This document shows, in pieces, positions 8,553-15,115 of a stretch of 64,000 nucleotides of DNA (its first letter is position 1; each line of letters begins with the position of its first letter). The position numbers and the translations under genes were made by a program. The notes under the pieces were generated by a model. The model made no database searches. It was not told where the DNA came from and saw nothing but the letters and a program-made list of their open reading frames with translations. Origin of the DNA: Streptomyces antioxidans (lineage in GTDB: Bacteria; Actinomycetota; Actinomycetes; Streptomycetales; Streptomycetaceae); NCBI RefSeq assembly GCF_000968685.2, contig NZ_LAKD02000032.1, positions 163,968-227,967 of the forward strand, written 5' to 3'.

Positions 8553-9845
8553 TCAGGAGCCGGTGGCCCCCCAGGTGTGGGCCAGCGCGGCCGCCTCGCC
8601 GCGCGAGGTGACGCCCAGTTTCTCCAGGATGTTCGCCACGTGGAACTTCACCGTGGACTCGCTGATGTGGAGCTCCTGGGCGATCTGCCGGTTGCGCCGT
8701 CCGCGGGCCAGCCGCTCCAGCACCTCCAGCTCGCGCGCCCCCAGGACGTCCAGCGGATCCTCGCGGGCGGGCTGCGGCGGGCCGAGCGGCACGGTGGCCG
8801 TCACCGTGGTGCCCCACTCCGGGACCGCGTCCACGTCCAGCCGTCCGCCCAGCGCGGCCAGCCGCTCCCCGACCCGGCGGGCGTCCAGGGCGGTCCGCGT
8901 CAGGACGCCGGGGCCGTCGTCCCGCACGGTGGCGCGCAGCTCGCCCTCGCCGACCTTCCAGCCGATGTGCACGCGGCCCACCGGGCGCGGCGCGCCGTGC
9001 TGACCCGGCCCCTGCTCGTTGAGCATGGCGTGCACCACGGCCCGCACCACCGCGCGGGCCGTGTTGGCCACATCGGCGGCGAGCAGCCGGTCCGCGCCCT
9101 CCTCGGTGCCGGGCGGGCCGAGGTCCAGCCTGACGGACAGGCCGCGCAGCTCGGGGCGGAGCGATTCGGCGAGCCGGGCGAAGGCGTCACCGGCCGGCTC
9201 CTCCACCAGCGCCTGATCGCGTTCGGTCCGGGCGCGCACTTCGGCCAGGGCGCTGACGGCGAGGTCCACCGCGCGGGCCCGCGCGGTCCGGTCGTCCAGA
9301 TCGCGGGTGCGCAACACGCCGAGCAGGGCGGACAGCGCGGCGCCGTGGGCGTCGACGAGCTCGGCGATGGCCGTGGCCCGCGCCGCCGCCGCGGCCCGCG
9401 ACTGGCCCAGCGCCCCGGGCACCGCCTCGGCCGCCATCCGGTCGCGGTGGGCGGTCACCAGGTCCCACAGGGCGCGGGTGGCCGCCAGGGCCCCGGCCGG
9501 GACGGGGGTCTCCTCGGTCCGTACGAGGACGAGCAGCGCGCCCCGTGCGGTGGCGTCGCTGTGCACGGCCAGCACGGGCACCTCGGCCCCGGCCAGCCAC
9601 GCCCGGCCCTGCCAGGTGCCCTCGGCGCGCGCCGCCGGGGCGAGGGCCGCCAGCTCGGCGGTGGTGATGGCGGTGCCGGGGTCACCGGGCGGGTCGCCAT
9701 GGGTCTTGAACGGCGAGTGCGGGCAGTTGCCGGAGAGCTCGGCCACCGCCCGGTGCGCGATCGCCCCGGAGAGCGCTGCGGACAGGCGCGGCAGTATCTC
9801 GCCCAGGGGTGCCCGGATCACATCGACTGCGGCCGTGAGGTCCAT
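8553..9845 (-). CDS. HATPase sensor fused to a LuxR-type DNA-binding domain
   Basis: The 430-residue protein starts at MDLTAAV; the frame is open further upstream only through a long inverted repeat. The N-terminal half has a GAF-like or degenerate sensor region and a helical segment where a kinase dimerisation histidine would sit. A GHKL-type ATPase region with VRDDGPGV (G box) and GGRLDVDAVPEWGTTVTATVP follows at about residues 280-355. The C-terminus is a LuxR/NarL helix-turn-helix (LGARELEVLERLARGRRNRQIAQEL). Fusion of the ATPase and DNA-binding parts without a receiver domain suggests a one-component regulator whose DNA binding responds to nucleotide or ligand state. It is divergent from the quinone oxidoreductase gene, a plausible target. 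Confidence 0.78.
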   Translation of the reverse strand: MDLTAAVDVIRAPLGEILPRLSAALSGAIAHRAVAELSGNCPHSPFKTHGDPPGDPGTAITTAELAALAPAARAEGTWQGRAWLAGAEVPVLAVHSDATARGALLVLVRTEETPVPAGALAATRALWDLVTAHRDRMAAEAVPGALGQSRAAAAARATAIAELVDAHGAALSALLGVLRTRDLDDRTARARAVDLAVSALAEVRARTERDQALVEEPAGDAFARLAESLRPELRGLSVRLDLGPPGTEEGADRLLAADVANTARAVVRAVVHAMLNEQGPGQHGAPRPVGRVHIGWKVGEGELRATVRDDGPGVLTRTALDARRVGERLAALGGRLDVDAVPEWGTTVTATVPLGPPQPAREDPLDVLGARELEVLERLARGRRNRQIAQELHISESTVKFHVANILEKLGVTSRGEAAALAHTWGATGS

Positions 9846-9874
9846 GTCCGTCAGCGTAATGGCCCGTCCCGCGG

Positions 9875-9924
9875 CCCCGGCCGTTCCTCCGGCCAGGTGG
9901 AACTGGCCGAAGGAACGGCCGGGG
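9875..9924. repeat. 22-bp near-perfect inverted repeat between divergent genes
   Basis: The arms 9875-9896 and 9903-9924 are complementary at 21 of 22 positions around a 6-nt centre. They lie in the 155-bp region between the LuxR-type regulator gene and the oxidoreductase gene. A terminator is not expected between divergent genes, so this is more likely a regulator site, an attenuating hairpin in the regulator leader, or a structural element. Confidence 0.7.
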
Positions 9925-10000
9925 TGGGGCATGTCCCGGCCCAGGATGGCGTTGTCACGGCAAACATGCCCTGGACAAGGCTGACGGGAGTGTGAGTGAG

Positions 10001-10909
10001 ATGAAGGCGATCGTCTACGAGGAGTACGGCGGCCCCGAGGTGCTGCGGCTGAAGGAGACCGAGGAGCCCCATCCGGGCCCGGGGCAGGTGCGGCTGAAGG
10101 TTGTCGCCGCCGCCGTGAACCCCATCGACTACAAGATCCGCAGTGGCTGGATGCCGCAGATGGGCCCCGCCGCGTTCCCCGCGATCCCGGGCATGGAGGC
10201 GGCCGGGGTCGTCGACGAGGTCGGTGACGGGGTCACCGGTGTGTCGGTGGGCGATGAGGTGCTTGGCTGGACGGACACCGGGGCCTATGCGACGTACGCG
10301 CTGGCCACGGATGTCGTCCCCAAGCCCGCCGGACTCGACTGGGAGACGGCCGCGGCGCTGCCCGTGGCCACCGAGACCTCGGAACGCGTGCTGGACCTGC
10401 TGGGGCTGAAGGAGGGCGAGACGCTGCTGCTGCACGGGGCCGCCGGTGCGGTCGGCGGGATCGGTGTCCAGCTCGCGGTGGCCCGGGGCGCCACCGTCAT
10501 CGGCACCGCCTCGCCCGCCAACCACGACTATCTGCGCTCGCTCGGCGCGATCCCCGTGGCGTACGGCGAGGGCCTGGCCGACCGGGTGCGCGCCGTGGCG
10601 CCGAAGGGTGTCGACGCCGTCTACGACGCGGCCGGCCAGGGCGCCCTGCCCGTGTCGATCGAGCTGCGGGGCGGCACGACCGACCGGGTCGTCACCATCG
10701 CGGACCCCGCGGCCGCCGATCTCGGTGTCACCTTCTCCGCGGGTGGCGGGGGCCGCCGCATGGAGCTCATCGCCGACTACGCCCGGCTCGCCGCGGAGGG
10801 CCGGTTGCGGGTGCCGGTGGTACGGAGCTTCCCGCTCGCCGACGCCGCCGAGGCCCATGAGCAGAGCGAGAGCGGCCACAGCCGCGGCAAGCTCATCCTG
10901 CGGCCCTGA
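10001..10909 (+). CDS. NADP-dependent quinone oxidoreductase (zinc-less MDR family)
   Basis: The ATG start gives the usual MKAIVYEEYGGPEVL opening; GTG at 9992 is too close to the GGGAG at 9985-9989. The protein is 302 residues, a standard length for QOR/zeta-crystallin-type medium-chain reductases. Family features are the GroES-like N-domain with VNPIDYKIRSG and PGMEAAGVVDEVGDGV, and the coenzyme site LLLHGAAGAVGGIGVQLAVARGA (AxxGxxG). The structural zinc cysteines are absent. It reduces quinones or enones with NADPH and may be a redox or electrophile defence enzyme. The divergent LuxR-type regulator across the inverted repeat is a likely controller. Confidence 0.9.
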   Translation: MKAIVYEEYGGPEVLRLKETEEPHPGPGQVRLKVVAAAVNPIDYKIRSGWMPQMGPAAFPAIPGMEAAGVVDEVGDGVTGVSVGDEVLGWTDTGAYATYALATDVVPKPAGLDWETAAALPVATETSERVLDLLGLKEGETLLLHGAAGAVGGIGVQLAVARGATVIGTASPANHDYLRSLGAIPVAYGEGLADRVRAVAPKGVDAVYDAAGQGALPVSIELRGGTTDRVVTIADPAAADLGVTFSAGGGGRRMELIADYARLAAEGRLRVPVVRSFPLADAAEAHEQSESGHSRGKLILRP

Positions 10910-10957
10910 TATGAGCGCTGCCGCTGCCGTGGCTTCTGTCGTGGCTTCTGCCGTCGT

Positions 10958-12484
10958 CTAGGAAGCCGCGTTCATCAGGTCCAGCGCACTGTGCTGTCGT
11001 GCCGCGTCGGTCTTGTCCAGCGGTCCTGACCAGCGCAGTCCGTACTGGTCCAGGGCGTTGCGGTCGGCGGCGTAGGCGCGGTCCGCCTGCCGTGTGAGGT
11101 AGGCCGTGTAGGGATGGTCGGGCAGGGCCGCGTTCAGCTTGGCCAGCCCCCGCACATGGGCGCCCTTGAACGACGGGCCGTCGGCGCCGCAGTCACCGGT
11201 CTCACAGGGGTCCCTGAGGATGCCGTCGGCCGTGTTGAGCCGGGTCGAGGTGGTGGCGGCCGTGCCGATGCGACGGGCCGTGTCGAGCACCGAGCCGTCG
11301 CCGGTCGCCCGGTGCAGCTCGCTCAGGCCGCCGAGCAGCACACCCTGGTTGTAGGACCAGACCTCGCCGCCGTTGTTCTTGCAGGTGCCCAGGTCGATGC
11401 CGTCGTTGACCAGGTTCGAGGAGTTCACCATGCCGGTGCCCTGGAACCAGGTCCACTCCGCCTCGGCCCGTTGGAGGTAGGCGGTGTCGCCGGGGATCCG
11501 GTTGTGCAGGGCGGCGTTCAGCTGGAGGTAGAGGGAGTTGGCGATGGCGTTCTTGTACGTCTTCGCGGTGCTCCACCACACCCCGCCGCCACAGGTGGAG
11601 TCCCAGTAGGAGGCCATGTAGTCGGCGTCGGCGCGGGCGGTGGCCAGATAGCGGGAGTCCCCGGTGAGGTCGTAGGCGGCCACCCACGCCAGGCCCCACC
11701 AGCCGGTGTCGTCGATGTAGTCGTTGCGGAACTGCCCGCCCTGCGCACCGAGGTTGAGGTCGTAGGTGCGGGCGATCGCGTACTCATAGCTGTGCATGCC
11801 CGTGACGCGGATGTTGTCGATGACGGCCGTGAGGGCGTTGGCCGAGTTCCACCAGCCGGTGGTGGAGAACAGCCCGGTGTCGTACGAGTAGAACGCCATC
11901 TGGGCGGTGGCGGCGGCCGTACGGCGGTCGCCCGCGTTCCAGGTCGTACGGGCCCACGGCGTGCACGCGATGTCGGCGCGGTCACCGGCCTTGCCGCAGG
12001 CCCGCAGCGCGCCGACGCCCTTGGCACCCCAGTCGTCCACGTTGTACATCAGGGTGCGCCAGCCGCGCTGTCCGGCGGGGACGGCGGTGTTGCCCAGACG
12101 GCTGCCGGAGGACCAGGTCCTGCCGCCGTCGAACGAGCGGTCCAGCCACACCTCGTCGCCGGGGCTGCCGTTGTCGACGGACGCCCAGCCCATCGCGTCG
12201 GTGTCGTCGAAGTGCAGGGCGATCGAACGGGAGAAGACGGAGGCCGTGACGGGGGTGCGGCTCTGTGGGGCGAGCGCCGGGTCGCGGGCGTCGCAGTACT
12301 TGTTGCACACGGTGGCGGACGGCGCCGCTTCGGGCGTGGCCCTTTCGGCGGCGGCCCTTTGGGCGGTGGCCGCGTCCGCCGTGGCCGCTTCGGCCGTGCC
12401 CGAGAGGAGCTGCGGGGCCAGCAGGGCGAGTGCTCCGATGGCGAGGGCGGCCAGGCGGGTGCGCGGCGGTCTCTCTTGTCTCAT
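10958..12484 (-). CDS. secreted GH76-family alpha-1,6-mannanase-like protein
   Basis: A Sec signal peptide (about residues 1-33) ends near TAEAA. A beta-rich insertion of about 110 residues with Asp/Trp repeats (LHFDDTDAMGWASVDNG) is followed by an (alpha/alpha)6 GH76 domain. The paired catalytic aspartates are seen in NDYIDDTGWWGLAW, and GGGVWWSTAKTYKNAIANSL and EVWSYNQGVLLGGL are typical. GH76 enzymes cut alpha-1,6-mannan of fungal walls. GGAGG precedes the ATG, and the gene follows the GH64 gene by only 18 bases, so the two form an operon for degrading yeast or fungal cell walls. Confidence 0.85.
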   Translation of the reverse strand: MRQERPPRTRLAALAIGALALLAPQLLSGTAEAATADAATAQRAAAERATPEAAPSATVCNKYCDARDPALAPQSRTPVTASVFSRSIALHFDDTDAMGWASVDNGSPGDEVWLDRSFDGGRTWSSGSRLGNTAVPAGQRGWRTLMYNVDDWGAKGVGALRACGKAGDRADIACTPWARTTWNAGDRRTAAATAQMAFYSYDTGLFSTTGWWNSANALTAVIDNIRVTGMHSYEYAIARTYDLNLGAQGGQFRNDYIDDTGWWGLAWVAAYDLTGDSRYLATARADADYMASYWDSTCGGGVWWSTAKTYKNAIANSLYLQLNAALHNRIPGDTAYLQRAEAEWTWFQGTGMVNSSNLVNDGIDLGTCKNNGGEVWSYNQGVLLGGLSELHRATGDGSVLDTARRIGTAATTSTRLNTADGILRDPCETGDCGADGPSFKGAHVRGLAKLNAALPDHPYTAYLTRQADRAYAADRNALDQYGLRWSGPLDKTDAARQHSALDLMNAAS

Positions 12485-12502
12485 ACCGTGCCTCCTCCCG
12501 GC

Positions 12503-13711
12503 CTAGTTGAAGGGGTCCAGGGTGATGGACGCCTGCTGCGGATCGCCGTCGTGGACCAGCGACTCGTGCTGGCCGACGTCGTCGAAGGCGAAGGCGTACG
12601 CCTTTCCGTCCGCCATCTGGCCGTGGATGACGCGCGCGTAGTGGTTGGTCACGCCGTCGGCGTAGAACCCCGCGCCGCCGGTGTCCGGCTGGTTGGGGTT
12701 GGTGAGCAGGGTCGTGCGGTTGTAGCCCGCGCACAGGGTCCGCGAAATGGGGCCGCGCACCTGGTCGTTGGGGGCGTCAAGACGCTTGTAGCAGCCGAAG
12801 ACGGAGTCGGAGTCCGGCTTCTGGAAGCTGGTGACCACGGCTCCCGAACCATCGGTGAAGTTCATGACGTCGCCGGAGACCCGCCCGGAGTACCTGACGT
12901 TCGGCCGGTCGGCGAAGGGTGTGACCGTGAGGGTGGTGCCGGTGTACTTCTGCCACACCCGGTTGATGTAGTCGTCCATCGCGTTGGCGGGCAGGGCGCC
13001 CGCCTCGATGCCGTGCCCGGGTGACAGGGCCCGCAGCACGGTGCCGTCCGGGCGGGTCTGGATGAGCTTGTCCCAGCCGCCGGGCTGTGCGCGCAGTGCG
13101 TTGAGGACGCCGTTGTAGCCGCCGGGCTTGAGGTGACCGGTGGTCTTCGTGCCCCCGCCGGCGCCCTGCACGCCCACCGCGTAGGGCGCGGAGAACATGT
13201 CGACCTGGGTGCTGTTGATGTACAGCCCGGAGTCGTCGAGGGTGAACTCGCTCCAGTTGAACAGGATGTTCCGGTTGGGGTCGGAGGGGTTCTGCACGGC
13301 GGGCTGCACCAGACCACCGGTGGTCAGCCTGAAGTCGATCTTCTGGCCGTAGGAGAAGTAGACCCGACCGGAGAGCTTGGGGATGCGGATCGTCAGGGAC
13401 TGGCCGCCCGCCGGTCCGGCGATCGACGCGTCGGGCGCCGGGGTGGGCGGGTTGCCGCCGGCGGGCCAGGGGTGGAAGGTCCCGGAGGCGTCGGCCCAGC
13501 CCTGCTGCCCGGTCGAGAGCAGGGTGCCGAGCGTATAGACGTAGATCTGGTCGCCGCGCCCGGAGTTATTGGTGAACTCCAGCGGGATCGTGCTCGGCAC
13601 GGCCGGCCGGGCGGACGCCTCGGGGGCCAGTGCGGTCGCGCCCAGGGCCAGGAGCAAGGCCGACGCCCAGCAGGGCAGGGCCCGGAATCGGGTGGAGACG
13701 CGTCTGGACAT
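12503..13711 (-). CDS. secreted GH64 beta-1,3-glucanase (laminaripentaose-producing type)
   Basis: The ATG at MSRRVSTRF has GAGAGGTGG six bases upstream, preferred over an in-frame start eight codons earlier. A signal peptide ends around EASARP. The mature part matches the GH64 thaumatin-like fold: IPLEFTNNSGRGDQIYVYTLG, GRVYFSYGQKIDF, and a central FNWSEFTLDDSGLYINSTQVDMF holding the family's acidic catalytic region. The length (402 residues) is normal for the catalytic domain without a carbohydrate-binding module. It should cleave beta-1,3-glucan outside the cell. It is the first gene of the operon with the GH76 enzyme. Confidence 0.88.
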   Translation of the reverse strand: MSRRVSTRFRALPCWASALLLALGATALAPEASARPAVPSTIPLEFTNNSGRGDQIYVYTLGTLLSTGQQGWADASGTFHPWPAGGNPPTPAPDASIAGPAGGQSLTIRIPKLSGRVYFSYGQKIDFRLTTGGLVQPAVQNPSDPNRNILFNWSEFTLDDSGLYINSTQVDMFSAPYAVGVQGAGGGTKTTGHLKPGGYNGVLNALRAQPGGWDKLIQTRPDGTVLRALSPGHGIEAGALPANAMDDYINRVWQKYTGTTLTVTPFADRPNVRYSGRVSGDVMNFTDGSGAVVTSFQKPDSDSVFGCYKRLDAPNDQVRGPISRTLCAGYNRTTLLTNPNQPDTGGAGFYADGVTNHYARVIHGQMADGKAYAFAFDDVGQHESLVHDGDPQQASITLDPFN

Positions 13712-14049
13712 ACGCCACCTCTCGCGCGGCCGCACGGCCGCGTCAGCGGGGGAAATGAGGAGTGCATATGAAGCGGGGGGTGCGCGGGGTACCGGGAGTG
13801 CGGTGGTGCCGGCAGTGCGGAGTTGTGCCGGTAGTGCCTTGTCATCATTGCAGTGAACATGTCACTGGACTAGACATAGACATCCTCATATGCCGACATC
13901 AGTGCATGGTGGCCGGGAACAGCCCGTGAGAGGTGGTGGCACACCGTGGCGAGGCGGCCCCGCGACCCGGCCGCACCACGCCCACGTGGGCTTTCGGGCG
14001 TAAAATCGGCAGCGTCCGCACCAGGGGGCACGAGGAGCGGAGGCATCAC
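13712..14049. other. intergenic region upstream of the glucanase operon
   Basis: These 338 bases separate the glucanase operon (leftward) from a small rightward gene. The part near the glucanase start is repetitive (GGTAGTGCC-like steps), and the AT-richer middle at about 13840-13890 contains the dyad listed separately and probably the glucanase promoter. I see no convincing gene. Confidence 0.6.
13851..13867. promoter_or_regulatory. dyad CAGTGA-N5-TCACTG, candidate operator
   Basis: A perfect 6-5-6 inverted repeat (CAGTGA ACATG TCACTG) lies 140 bases upstream of the glucanase start in the AT-rich part of the spacer. It could be the site of an inducer-responsive regulator of the fungal-wall operon. 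No regulator gene is adjacent except the TetR gene at 14313. Confidence 0.4.
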
Positions 14050-14220
14050 ATGACCGAGGCAGCCCCCTCCCGCACCGAACGCGAACGGGAAACCGGCCAT
14101 CCGGACGTGCCGTGGACGACCCCCTCGCAGGCCGAGGGCGAGCGCGACGACGAGACGGACACCGGGCACCCCGATGTACAGAGGTCGACTCCCTCACAGG
14201 CCGAAGGGGAGCGGGACTAG
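14050..14220 (+). CDS. small hydrophilic protein with a duplicated TGHPDV..TPSQAEGERD unit
   Basis: This is a 56-residue open frame with GGAGG seven bases before the ATG. After a charged N-terminus (MTEAAPSRTERERE) it contains two 19-residue copies of TGHPDV-xxx-TPSQAEGERD. The copies agree at 16 of 19 residues. The DNA differs at many third positions (ten synonymous codon changes against three amino-acid changes), which argues that the protein sequence is selected. No signal peptide or membrane segment is seen. Function is unknown. It could be a repeat-type modified-peptide precursor or an intrinsically disordered small protein; no modification enzyme is adjacent. The next gene is a TetR regulator on the same strand. 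Confidence 0.65.
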   Translation: MTEAAPSRTERERETGHPDVPWTTPSQAEGERDDETDTGHPDVQRSTPSQAEGERD

Positions 14221-14312
14221 CCCTCCCGGGACTAGCCCCCCTCCCGGCCGCATGGCCAGGAGTCGGCGGCCGAGCGGCCCCGGCGGCTCGCTATCCTGGC
14301 CCGGGAGGCGAG

Positions 14313-14975
14313 ATGGCACGCGCGACACAGACCACGGGCACGCCCGGCACCGGCCGACCGGCGGCACGCCACCACGGCAACCGGCACGGACGCAGCGAGC
14401 AGGCCCGGCTGGCGGTGCTGAACGCGGCCGACGACCTGCTGGTCGAGAAGGGCTTCGCGGGCGTCACCATGGAGGGCATCGCCACCCGGGCCGGTGTCGC
14501 CAAACAGACCATCTACCGCTGGTGGAGCACCAAGACCGCCGTCCTCATGGACGCCTTCCTCCAGGACGTGGCCGAGGACCTGACCGTGCGCGACCTCGGC
14601 GACCTCGCCCGGGACCTGCGCACCTATCTGTGCGAGCTGGCCTGGTTCCTCAGCGCGTCCGACTCCGGTGCCGTCTTCAAGGCCCTGATCGCCCAGGCGC
14701 AGCACGATCCGGCGTTCGCCGGGGACTTCCGGTTGCGGTTCCTCGACGACCAGCGCGGCCGCGACCGGCTTCCGCTGGAACGGGCCGTGGAGCGCGGGGA
14801 GTTGCCGCCCGGCCTGGATCTGGTGGCCGAGACCGACCAGCTCATGGGGCCCGTCTACTACCGGGTGCTGGTGACCGGCGAACCCGTCGGCCAGGAGTTC
14901 ACCGACCGGCTCGTCGACGCCTTCCTCCACCGCCACGGACTGACGCCACCGCCCAAGGGCGGGCCGGTGCCGTGA
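14313..14975 (+). CDS. TetR/AcrR-family transcriptional regulator
   Basis: A GGGAGGCGAG site directly precedes the ATG; the open frame upstream is spurious. Residues about 30-76 form the TetR helix-turn-helix (AADDLLVEKGFAGVTMEGIATRAGVAKQTIYRWWSTKTAVLMDAF). The C-terminal ligand domain resembles the TetR_C_16/AcrR-like type with DLARDLRTYL and ERAVERGELPPGLD. The length (220 residues) is typical. It stands 140 bases before the polysaccharide lyase gene on the same strand and may control it or the small upstream gene. Confidence 0.9.
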   Translation: MARATQTTGTPGTGRPAARHHGNRHGRSEQARLAVLNAADDLLVEKGFAGVTMEGIATRAGVAKQTIYRWWSTKTAVLMDAFLQDVAEDLTVRDLGDLARDLRTYLCELAWFLSASDSGAVFKALIAQAQHDPAFAGDFRLRFLDDQRGRDRLPLERAVERGELPPGLDLVAETDQLMGPVYYRVLVTGEPVGQEFTDRLVDAFLHRHGLTPPPKGGPVP

Positions 14976-15115
14976 CCGCCGGTGCCGGAACGGACCACGG
15001 ATCGGCCGCACCCACCCCGATTCCGGCCCGTTCCGGCCCCGTGACAGGGGAAGCCGGGGTTGCTTCAATGGTCCGTCGGTTCCCGCCGGACCCCGTCGAC
15101 CGTTGGAGCGTGTCC

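Noticed and set aside
14112..14312. N-terminal extension of the TetR gene
   Set aside because: The upstream codons overlap the small repeat protein in another frame. The ATG at 14313 has a strong ribosome site and gives the normal TetR length.
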